From Syngnathus acus (lineage: Eukaryota > Chordata > Actinopteri > Syngnathiformes > Syngnathidae), in assembly GCF_901709675.1 (NCBI RefSeq), contig NC_051098.1, forward strand, positions 6,759,000 through 6,822,999: DNA of 64,000 nucleotides. Reading direction: 5' to 3'. The translations under genes were made by a program, and so were the position numbers. The notes under the pieces are model-generated. The model ran no database searches and was not told the origin of the DNA. It was given only the letters and a program-made list of their open reading frames with translations. This document shows positions 51,063 through 62,687 of this stretch, piece by piece. Each line of letters starts with the position of its first letter. Position 1 is the first letter of the stretch.

Positions 51063-53654
51063 ATGTCTACAAGGACCACCGCAAAGTATGTGGAAGAAAA
51101 GGACCGTAGTCAACGACCGGAAGCTCTTTGGCTGCAGCCTTATGTTGTGTCGTACAGAGCAGGTTAGTAGAAGTCTATTTTCTATTATGAATCCTCTTCT
51201 GTTTATTTTTAATAGAATTCTATCAAAATCATTGATTGATTGATCAATTATTGATCCCCGGGGGTGGGGAAATTCAGGCCCCAGCAGTATTCATACCACA
51301 GAGTGGGTATACAAAAGACACACAGATGGCATGAGCGCAACTCAATAGGCTCTCATAAGGCTGCCACACAACGGTGCCACAAAGAAAGCCAGTAAGTGGG
51401 AAAGATAAAAGCCATCAATGCAAATCAAAAAGACAAAAGGAAAAAAGTAACAGCGGCCAACCAGCTCCCCTCAATATCAGAGAACACCCCAAAACACACA
51501 AAATAGCCTCCACGGGGTCCATAAACAGGTGTAAGGGCAGTCAAGTTCAATGGCTCCCAATGGACCGTAGTCGTGAATCGGTGAAAACATCACAAAACAG
51601 GCAAACGTGTGAGCAGCGTCCTGGGCACCCAGTCGTGCAGATGGTCACCAGGGGCTAGCACGGCAAAGGTCGTTGGTTCCGACGAGCACGAGGGAGTGGA
51701 CTCCCCACAGGGGTCGCGGCTGCGAGGCCAAGGCGAGGGACCCGGTCAGCACCGGCCGAATAAGCGGGAAGCTGTCGTAGAGTCACGCCGGTCTCGACCG
51801 ATTTTTCCCAGGGAAAAAAAAATATCCGACCCGAAGCGATACCGAGGTGCGGTAAAAGGCACCAGCATCGCCGAATGGACAAAAAGACAGAAAGAAAAAG
51901 GAGAAAAGAAGGAAATAAAGTGGAAAAGAGAGAACACTGCTGTGAGGCTGCCACTCACATTGGCGCCATACCAAAACCAAAAAAAAAGGTACAGGTTTGA
52001 CCAGTTTCTCTTCAACTGTAATTTTCATGTGTGTTTGTCTTGTTTTGCAGACGTCAGTGAAGCTATTGGTCCAAAGCAGGAGGAGCCAGAGTGCACTCGC
52101 ATTAAAGAGGAAGATGTGGCCAAAGAGCTCCAGCACTTCAATGAACGAATGGAGCAGAAGTTTCTTTGCACCGTAAAAGAGGAGGAAGAGCCGGAGCAGC
52201 CTTGTAATAAAGAGGAGGAAGAGGACTCCTGCGACATTAAAAACGAGAGAGAAGACTCCTATGACATTAAAAAGGAAGAGGAGGAGGATGCCTGCAAGAT
52301 ACCATTGACTGGTGTCCATTTGAAGAGTTTAGATGAGGGTCAACATGAGGTGAGCAAAGGGGCGGAGCCTCCAAGCTGCAGCTCAAGTCTACAAATGACC
52401 AGAGAAGGTGATGGAGACCACTGTGGGGGATCACAAGCAGCTCCACCATCAGATAGTGGTGACGTGTTGTCAAATGTTTCTGCTGCTGCTGATGATGAGT
52501 CTCTAAAGAAACACAGGCAAAGCAGTAGTTTGAAACAACACATGAGAATGCACACAAAAAAGAAAAACTTTTCCTGCTCAGATTGTGGCCAAAAACCTCT
52601 TCGGAGGGAACATTTCAAAATGCACACAAGAATCCACACTGGTGAGAAACCTTTTTCATGCTCAGTTTGCGGCCAAAAATTCTCTCAGAGTGGAAATTTA
52701 AATACGCACACAAGAATCCACACTGGCGAGAAACCTTTTTCATGCTCAGTTTGTGGCCAAAAGTTCGGTCAGAAGGCATACTTAAAAATTCATACAAGAA
52801 TCCACACTGGCGAGAAACCTTTTTCATGCTCAGTTTGTGGCCAAATGTTCGGTCGTAAGGGACTCTTAAAAATTCATACAAGGATCCACACTGGCGAGAA
52901 ACCTTTTTCATGCTCAGTTTGTGGCCAAAAGTTCTCTCGGAGGGACAATTTAAAAACGCACACAAGAATCCACACTGGCGAGAAACCTTTTTTTTGCTCA
53001 GTTTGTGGCCAAAAATTCTCTTGGAAGGACACTTTAAAAACGCACACAAGAATCCACACTGGCGAGAAACCTTTTTCATGCTCAGTTTGTGGCCAAAGAT
53101 TCTCTGAGAAAGGAAACTTAAAAAATCATACAAGAATCCACACTGGGGAGAAACCTTTTTCATGCTCAGTTTGTGGCCAAAGATTCTCTGAGAAGGGAAC
53201 CTTAAAAATTCATACAAGAATCCACACTGGTGAGAAACCTTTTTCATGCTCAGTTTGTGGCCTAAAGTTCGGTCGTAAGGGATACTTAGAAATTCATACA
53301 AGAATCCACACTGGCGAGAAACCTTTTTCATGCTCAGTTTGTGGCCTAAAGTTCGGTCGTAAGGGATACTTAGAAATTCATACAAGAATCCACACTGGCG
53401 AGAAACCTTTTTCATGCTCAGTTTGTGGCCAAATGTTCGGTCAGAAGGGACACTTAAAAATTCATACAAGAATCCACACTGGCGAGAAACCTTTTTCATG
53501 CTCAGTTTGTGGCCAAAGTTTTTCAGCGAAGAGAAGCTTAAAAGGTCATACAAGAATCCACACTGGCGAGAACCCTGTTGCCTGCTCAGTCACTTGCCAA
53601 AGAGTCTCTCATGAGAATTCCGAGTGTGTTGGGGAGATGAGCAATGATCCGTGA
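51063..53654 (+). CDS. C2H2 zinc-finger protein 1, 12 intact fingers
   Basis: Probable DNA-binding nuclear repressor or regulator of the large fish C2H2 family without KRAB. Two coding exons: 51063-51162 (MSTRTTAKYVEEKDRSQRPE...) and 52051-53654, joined with a split Asp codon, giving 567 aa. Residues 34 to about 180 are acidic (KEEDVAKE, KEEEEPEQP, DIKKEEEED). Twelve complete fingers of the form FSCSVCGQxF(x5)LxxHTRIHTGEKP follow, linked by canonical TGEKP. Compared with zinc-finger gene 2, a leading finger has lost about 10 residues including both cysteines (KKHRQSSSLKQHMRMH). The C-terminus VACSVTCQRVSHENS is a decayed finger. Fingers 9 and 10 are identical in sequence, a sign of recent array expansion. 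An open frame running from 51609 into exon 2 is read-through of the intron, not a better start. A LINE fragment sits in the intron. Confidence 0.85.
51228..51992 (-). mobile_element. LINE fragment with SGNH-esterase-like ORF1 piece
   Basis: A block of about 760 bp present in the intron of zinc-finger gene 1 and absent from the matching intron of gene 2. In minus orientation its 3' end reads 'ggaatttccccacccccggggatcaa'-like sequence (shortened here) and terminates in an (ATCA)n-type tail near 51228-51240. A minus-strand frame near 51640-51690 reads SLVLVGTNDLCRASPW then stop, resembling the GTND block of SGNH/esterase-type ORF1 proteins of CR1/L2-like LINEs. It is 5'-truncated and carries stops. 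Confidence 0.6.
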
Positions 53655-54700
53655 AGTTTTCACCTTCTGTTTGTTCATGGGTTTTTGCATCGATGTTAAA
53701 ATACCTAGTTAACTGGTCTCAGGATTGTAATAGTTTTGTAGTTTTCATTATACTTGATGTTTACTTTGTGTTTAGTTGTGGATTTTAACTGTAATTAATT
53801 TTAATTCATATTCAGGGCAAGTTGCTTAGTTTCTATTCGTGTTTAAGGTTTTAGTTTTGTTCAGCTTTTCATGTTCATGCACAATGCACAATGATTAAAA
53901 CTCTCCTCCAAAAGTGAGGCCAATTCTTTTCGTTTTGCAGTAAAAGTAGATGAAGCAATTTGTGTAGAAATGCTGAATGACAAACTATGAAAGCATGTGA
54001 AATGCCTTAGATTCATGAAATAAAATGAGTGAATGATACGGAATGACGTTGAACAATGTGGAATCATGTGGAGAAGTATTGAATTATATGGCATTATGTA
54101 GAATGATATTAATGACGAAAGATGACAAACAGATCAAATACCAGACCTAATTTGGACAATGAAGGCTTTGGTCGCCAGTGTGCGTATGAAACCTCACATG
54201 CTTAACTTTTTTTGCGAAGCACATGGATGAAAGCTTCAAGGCTTCATCTGGCATCAATGACGCACATGCGGCTTCAAGCTTTCTGGCTAGTCAACACTAG
54301 TGTTAAACAACACGCACGACAAACGCACGCTAGTATGCTATTAAAATCTATTTGAGTTGTTGTTTTTTGAACGTGCACAAAATTGTTTTGTTTGCGCACA
54401 ATGTTGGTTTGTTTGCAGGGCAGCAACAATGGCTGCTGCTTATTCTGGCTGTGTTGCTTGTGACTATTATGAGCTTTAGTAGGAATGCACGCTAGGTGAC
54501 CTGCGTCAAATGGCTCTAAACCCTTTCTCTTACTCTGCCATGTGACTGAGAGATTACACAAAGCAGTGGCGCTGTTTGGACCATCTGCATTGTATTAAAA
54601 CCCAATCAATCAGCATTTAAATTCAATTCTTCTGACATTTTGCTCACCAAAAACAAGTTGTAATGAACGTAACTTTTAATGCATTTTATTCAGAAGGTTA
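53655..54700. other. 3' flank of zinc-finger gene 1 with hAT-like fragment
   Basis: Nearly identical to 59150-60040 apart from a 124-bp stretch (about 59618-59741) missing here. It probably includes the 3' UTR. The stretch 54160-54300 ends 'ctagtcaacacta', matching the right end of a hAT-like element. Confidence 0.6.
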
Positions 54701-54704
54701 CTTT

Positions 54705-56263
54705 GAACCCCGAGGCTTAAATGGCGGCGCCGCGTATTTATGGGTTTTTACGGCCTCCAGGGGGCGCTCTAGCAGGAAGCAAGAGCGAGACAGACGAAGA
54801 AGAGATAATGCGCCGAAGAAGACGTGCTAGTTTGTGTTTTGAACACTTCGCGCATCATGCACACACCCTCATCATGGAAAACACACGAAGAAATGCATTT
54901 GATGCAGCTTTTAAGTTAAAAGCAATCGATTTGGCTGTCAAAGAGGGAAATAGAGCTTAAATGGCGGCGCGGCGAGTCGTATTTATGGATTTTTACGGCC
55001 TCCGGGGCGCTCTAGCAGGAAGCAAGAGCGAGACAGACGAAGAAGAGATAATGCGCCGAAGAAGACGTGCTAGTTTGTGTTTTGATAGGCGTATAATTCA
55101 CACGAAGAAGAGACAGAACGAGATCAAGACGGACATTACTGAAAGGGAGCTTTTATACACAAACCGTCATTATGGGGGACAAAAGAAATGCATATGATGC
55201 CGCTTTTAAGCTAAAGGCAGTCGATGTTGATGACATTTGTTGCGTCACCCTTTTTCTTTATTTCGTGGTCCCGTCTACTCTGGAGCTATACGTGTCGCTC
55301 GCTAGTTTAATGTAATTTAGCGCTTCGTGCATGAATAAAATTAGCATGAACAGACCCTCATCACACTCGAAGAAATGCATAAAAGCGACGACGAAAGAGA
55401 GACTGAGAAAGTGTGAGGCGAAGGATATCTAACGCTATTCCAATCGGACGCTGAGGAGGAAGACTTCGATGGTTTCAGTGCACAGGAGGAAGATGAACAC
55501 GATGAAGCTCTTTTTTTACTTTTACTGGTATGTTTTTTAACGAGCCCTGTTGGTGCTGTACTACCGTGTTGCTGCTGTGTTACCGCCGCGTCTCAGTGAC
55601 TTCTACTGGGTATGTTTTTTTTAATCCAGCCAGTGGCGTAGCCAGGAATCTTTCCAGTAGGGGCGCGCGCCCACAGGAAAAAAAATCGAACATCACCCAC
55701 GCCGTTCGCTGATCGCTAAAACAACATCCGGGTCCGGGAGGCAAACGGTGAATGGATAACATCGCGCACATAGAATAGCGCAAGCACATTCGCGCAAGAC
55801 CGAAAGAAAAAAACGGCATGAAAATGAAGAATCGAAAAAGCTCGATTTTTCTTAACCGGCTCGCCCCGGCTTGGCTACGCCAGTGAATCCAGCTCTATTA
55901 GTCTTGTGTTACTTCCGTGTTGCTGCGGTATTACTGCCGCATCACGGGCAGTGTTTGGAAAGAAATGTTAAGGTATGTTATTAAAACTTTAAAAAAGCTT
56001 TCTGTGTCCAGTCTTTCTTTGTTAATAACTCGCGTGCACACTTCCGTGTTGCTGCGGTTCTACTGCTGCGTCACAGGCAATGTTTAGAAAGACATGTTAA
56101 AGTATGTTATTAAAACTTTAAAAAGGCTTTCTGTGAACGGTCTTTCCTTGTAAAAAACGCGTGTGCACGTGCGGCTTATAGTCCGGTGCGGCTTATATAA
56201 GAAAAAAAAATAAAATATCCCCCAATTTTAGCTGGTGCGGTTTATAGTCCGGAATTTACGGTA
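54705..56263 (+). mobile_element. Internally deleted pogo-like DNA transposon
   Basis: Two tandem copies (54713-54950 and 54953-55190) of the leading region, each followed by a start of a transposase-type reading frame: MENTRRNAFDAAFKLKAIDL and MGDKRNAYDAAFKLKAVD. Near 55440-55510, LFQSDAEEEDFDGFSA is an acidic tail as in pogo/Tigger-type transposases. Most of the catalytic region is missing. The right end contains 'tttatagtccggaatttacg' ending at about 56263, typical of these elements' inverted repeats. It separates the two zinc-finger genes. Confidence 0.65.
55631..55885. mobile_element. Nested hAT MITE with perfect 8-bp target duplication
   Basis: A 255-bp element. The left end CAGTGGCGTAGCCAGG and inverted right end CACTGGCGTAGCCAAG form terminal inverted repeats. 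It is flanked on both sides by AATCCAGC (55623-55630 and 55886-55893), the 8-bp duplication expected for hAT transposition. It has no coding capacity and is inserted inside the pogo-like element. Confidence 0.85.
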
Positions 56264-56503
56264 CACTTCTCTTGAACTAAACAAAGAACAAAGGCGTTCT
56301 GTTCATAACTAGTGAGGACCTCTCACAGATAAGAAAAGGAAGGGAGTATAAGGACTCCCTAAAGCTAGACAGATATGTTGGCTTGAGTGAAGATATGTGA
56401 CCTTCGGTTCAGGCCGACCAGCACTTCTGCAAAACTAATTATTCTAACACTTCTCATTGTTTTAGTGTGTTAGTTTAGACCGGACAGTGGTTGCAGCGAG
56501 AAA

Positions 56504-58835
56504 ATGTTTGAAGGGACCACAGCAACGTACTTGGAGGAAAAGGACCGTAGTCGTCAACGACCGGAAGCTCTTTGGCTGCAGCATATAGGAATCCACACTG
56601 GTGAGAAATCTTTTTCATGCTCAGTTTGTGGCCAAATATTCTCTGACAAGGTTGTGTTGCACAGAGCAGGTCAGTACATGGCTATTTTCTGTTATGAATC
56701 CTCTTCCAGTGTTTATTGTTGGTAGAATTTGATCAAAATCCTGTGTGATAGGCAAATTGAAAAAGTCCTTGTGTAGGTTTGACCAGTTTCTCTTCAACTG
56801 TAACTTTCATGTGTGTTTGTCTTGTTTTGCAGACATCAGTGAAGCTATTGGTCCTAAGCAGGAGGAGCCAGAGCGCACTCGCATTAAAGAGGAAGATGTG
56901 GCCAAAGAGCTCCAGCACTTCAATGAACAAATGGAGCAGAAGTTTCTTTGCACTGTAAAAGAGGAGGAAGATCCGAAGCGGCCTTGTAATAAAGAGGAGA
57001 GAGAGGACTCCTGCGACATTAAAAACGAGAGAGAAGACTCCTATGATATTAAAAAGGAAGAGGAGGAGGATGCCTGCAAGATGCCATTGACTGTCCATTT
57101 GAAGAGTTTAGATGAGGGTCAACATGAGGTGAGCAACGGGGCAGAGCCTCCAAGCTGCAGCTCAAGTCAACAAATGACCAGAGAAGGTAATGGAGACCAC
57201 TGTGGGGGATCACAAGCAGCTCCATCATCAGACAGTGATGACGTGTCGTCACATGTTCCTGCTGCTGCTGTTGGTGCTGCTGCTGCTGATGATGATGAGT
57301 CTCAAAACAAACACAGACAATGTTCTCAGTGTGGAATTTTTTTTGCTCATAGCAGTAGTTTGAAACAACACATGAGAATGCATACAAGAAAGAAAAACTT
57401 TTCCTGCTTAGATTGTGGCCAAAATTTCACTCGGAGGGACACTTTAAAAACGCACACAAGAATCCACACTGGCGAGAAACCTTTTTCATGCTCAGTTTGT
57501 GGCGAAATATTCAGTCAGAGGCAAAACTTAAATACGCACACAAGAATCCACACTGGCGAGAAACCTTTTTCATGCTCAGTTTGTGGCCAAAAGTTCGGTC
57601 AGAAGGTACACTTAAAAAATCATACAAGAATCCACACTGGCGAGAAACCTTTTTCATGCTCAGTTTGTGGCCTAAAGTTCGGTCGTAAGGGAACCTTAGA
57701 AAATCATACAATAATCCACAGTGGCGAGAAACCTTTTTCATGCTCAGTTTGTGGCCAAAGATTCTTTGAGAAGGGAACCTTAGAAATTCATACAAGAATC
57801 CACACTGGCGAGAAACCTTTTTCATGCTCAGTTTGTGGCCAAAGATTCTCTGAGAAGAGAAACTTAAAAACTCATACAAGAATCCACACTGGCGAGAAAC
57901 CTTTTTCATGCTCAGTTTGTGGCCAAAGATTCTCTGAGAAGAGAACCTTAAAAATTCATACAAGAATCCACACTGGCGAGAAACCTTTTTCATGCTCAGT
58001 TTGTGGCCAAAAGTTCGGTCAGAAGGGACACTTAAAAATTCATACAAGAATCCACACTGGCGAGAAACCTTTTTCATGCTCAGTTTGTGGCCAAAAGTTC
58101 AGTCAGAAGGAACACTTAAAAATTCATACAAGAATCCACACTGGCGAGAAACCTTTTTCATGCTCAGTTTGTGGCCAAAGATTCTCTGAGAAGAGAACCT
58201 TAAAAACTCATACAAGAATCCACACTGGCGAGAAACCTTTTTCATGCTCAGTTTGTGGCCAAAGATTCTTTGAGAAGGGAACCTTAGAAATTCATACAAG
58301 AATCCACACTGGCGAGAAACCTTTTTCATGCTCAGTTTGTGGCCAAAAATTCTCTGAGAAGAGAACCTTAAAAACTCATACAAGAATCCACACTGGCGAG
58401 AAACCTTTTTCATGCTCAGTTTGTGGCCAAAGATTCTCTGAGAAGAGAAACTTAGAAATTCATACAAGAATCCACACTGGCGAGAAACCTTTTTCATGCT
58501 CAGTTTGTGGCCAAAAGTTCGGTCAGAAGGGACACTTAAAAATTCATACAAGAATCCACACTGGCGAGAAACCTTTTTCATGCTCAGTTTGTGGCCAAAA
58601 GTTCGGTCAGAAGGGACACTTCAAAATTCATACAAGAATCCACACTGGCGAGAAACCTTTTTCATGCTCAGTTTGTGGCCAAAGATTCTTTGAGAAGGGA
58701 ACCTTAGAAATTCATACAAGAATCCACAGTGGCGAGAAACCTTTTTCATGCTCAGTTTGTGGCCAAAGATTCTCTGAGAAGAGAACCTTAAAAACTCATA
58801 CAAGAATCCACACTGGCGAGAAACCTTTTTCATGA
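56504..58835 (+). CDS. C2H2 zinc-finger protein 2, 18 fingers, truncated by a stop
   Basis: Paralogue of the gene at 51-53.7 kb. Exon 1 is 56504-56669 and exon 2 is 56833-58835, giving 722 aa. Exon 1 reads MFEGTTATYLEEKDRSRQRP and then contains about 23 residues of finger-derived sequence (HIGIHTGEKSFSCSVCGQ...) absent from gene 1. The acidic region is followed by 18 fingers, the first being QCSQCGIFFAHSSSLKQH. A TGC-to-TGA change turns the first zinc-binding Cys of the next finger into a stop at 58833-58835. Three further finger units continue in frame to a second stop near 59114, so gene 2 is probably a recently shortened copy. Eighteen fingers could still bind DNA, so it need not be dead. 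Finger composition suggests blocks of five or six were duplicated. Confidence 0.82.
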
Positions 58836-59114
58836 TCAGTTTGTGGCCAAAGATTCTCTGAGAAGAGAACCTTAGAAATTCATACAAGAATCCACACTGG
58901 CGAGAAACCTTTTTCATGCTCAGTTTGTGGCCTAAAGTTCGGTCATAAGGGAACCTTAGAAATTCATACAAGAATCCACACTGGTGAGAAACCTTTTTCA
59001 TGCTCAGTTTGTGGCCAAAGTTTTTCAGCGAAGAGAAGCTTAAAAGGTCATACAAGAATCCACACTGGCGAGAACCCTGTTGCCTGCTCAGTCACTTGCC
59101 AGAGTCTCTCATGA
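58836..59114 (+). pseudogene. Untranslated finger tail after the premature stop
   Basis: The frame continues as one broken finger and two intact fingers, then the degenerate VACSVTCQSLS and a stop. Relative to gene 1, two bases are lost near 59098, giving a different C-terminus. This would be translated only on readthrough. Confidence 0.8.
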
Positions 59115-59774
59115 GAATTCCGAGTGTGTTGGGGAGATGAGCAATGATCCGTGAAGTTTTCACCTTCTGTTCGTTCATGGGTTTTTGCATCGATGATAAA
59201 ATACCTAGTTAACTGGTCTCAGGATTATAATAGTTTTGTAGTTTTCATTATACTTGATGTTTACTTTGTGTTTAGTTGTGGATTTTAACTGTAATTAATT
59301 TTAATTCATATTCCGGGCAAGTTGCTTAGTTTCTATTTGTGTTTAAGGTTTTATTTTTTTCAGCTTTTCATGTTCATGCACAATGATTAAAACTCTCCTC
59401 CAAAAGTGAGGCCAATTCTTTTCATTTTGCAGTAAAAGTAGATGAAGCAATTTGTGTAGAAATGCTGAAGGACAAACTATGAAAGCATGTGGAATGCCTT
59501 AGATTCATGAAATAAAATGAGTGAATGATACGGAATGACGTTGAACAATGTGGAATCATGTGGAGAAGTATTGAATCATATGGCATTATGTAGAATGATA
59601 TTAATGACGAAAGATGACACGCGTCATGGAGATCCATGAGATGCGAGCAATTCCCAACATTTTACGACACAGGCAGGGTAAGTATCATAAACAGCACATC
59701 ATTAGTTCATTTAATACCACGACATTAACTTCAAAATAATCAAACAGATCAAATACCAGACCTAATTTGGACAA

Positions 59775-59925
59775 TGAAGGCTTTGGCCGCCAGTGTGCGT
59801 ATGAAACCTCACAAGCTTAACTTTTTTTGTGAAGCACATGGATGGAAAGCTTCAAGGCTTCATCTGGCATCAATGACGCACATGCGGCTTCAAGCTTTCT
59901 GGCTAGTCAACACTAGTGTTAAACA
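59775..59925. mobile_element. hAT-like fragment, second copy
   Basis: Duplicate of 54160-54300 with few differences, ending 'ctagtcaacactagtg'. It was duplicated together with the zinc-finger gene rather than inserted independently, because flanks match too. Confidence 0.5.
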
Positions 59926-60185
59926 ACAGGCACGACAATCGCACGCTAGTATGCCATTAAAATAGATTTGAGTTTTTTATTTTTAGAACTTGCACAAAAT
60001 TGTTTTGTTTGCGCGCAATGTTGGTTTGTTTGCAGGGCAACAACAATATTAAACGTCCCACGGTCCTTCGCTAGAGAGCGTCCGGGACCTCTCTCAAATG
60101 ACGTCATCATTACGTACCAGGAAGTAAAGCGACGATGACAAGACCGCGCTTGGATAAAGCATCAATGACGCACAAGCGGGTGAAA

Positions 60186-61822
<1,637 letters not shown>

Positions 61823-62687
61823 TGTTCAACTGGCGGTCAATGATCGTCTACTGACAGTTTTTGTCTTGTCAAAGGGGCATCTACATTTGATCAAGAGAAC
61901 ATAAAACTAAAAAAAAACAAAAACGTATGTCTGCCAGCATCTCAGCGAGTGTCATCTTTAACTAGATCCTTTAGCTAATTTTTAATGACCCAGTCACTGC
62001 TTGCCATATTTATCAACCAACCGCAGCACATTGCAATTTAGATTAAGACAGCAAAGAACAACAACAAAAAAATCCAGTGTATTTAAAAACATGTTCTAAC
62101 ATTTGTCATCACACACAAAATAAAAACCTGCAAGCCAACTTTATTGCGCAGCAAAAATACAATCAGTTAATGTCACAGGCTCGAGATATACTGTATTTTT
62201 GCTCCCAAACTTTACATTCTAAAATGTTTCATTTCCATTTCATATTTTTCATTTACATCCGTTTTTAAGATAAAACAATCAAATTCAAACCGATTAATAC
62301 ATTTATTGGAAAACACATTACAAAATGTATTTGTACACAGCAACATGTTTAACTGTCAGTTGGTTTCATCAAACCGGAGTCAAATATTGACCAAAGAAAT
62401 GCTGAACCATCCTTGAGAACAAACAACGATACAAAGTGATACAAGTACTGCTGCTAAACAGTATCATAATCATAAACAAGCGTGATGATGGAAAAAAAAA
62501 AGTGCCATGTCTGCTCAACTGCTGCAAGTCAACAATACTGGTAAAAATAAAGCCTAATTGAGCAAAACAGATTGATTTCAATTGACAAGATGTAAGTTTA
62601 GGTTATACGAATGAACCAGATGGCTTGTTCTATTCCTGGACGTAACTCAAGTAGTTCATGTTATAGCAGCCGTTTCCCGTTCCGCTT

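Noticed and set aside
51609-52050. In-frame upstream extension of zinc-finger gene 1 (681-aa open frame)
   Set aside because: It reads through the intron and the LINE fragment. The paralogue's structure and the acceptor at 52050 support splicing from 51162.
52615-53553. Minus-strand 312-aa open frame (MKKVSRQCGFLYEF repeats) and similar ones at 57.5-59.0 kb
   Set aside because: These are antisense shadows of the zinc-finger arrays; their repeat period is exactly one finger (84 bp).
52600-59060. Regular 84-bp repeats that look superficially like a CRISPR or satellite array
   Set aside because: They translate as C2H2 fingers with HTGEKP linkers in an open frame; the genome is eukaryotic.
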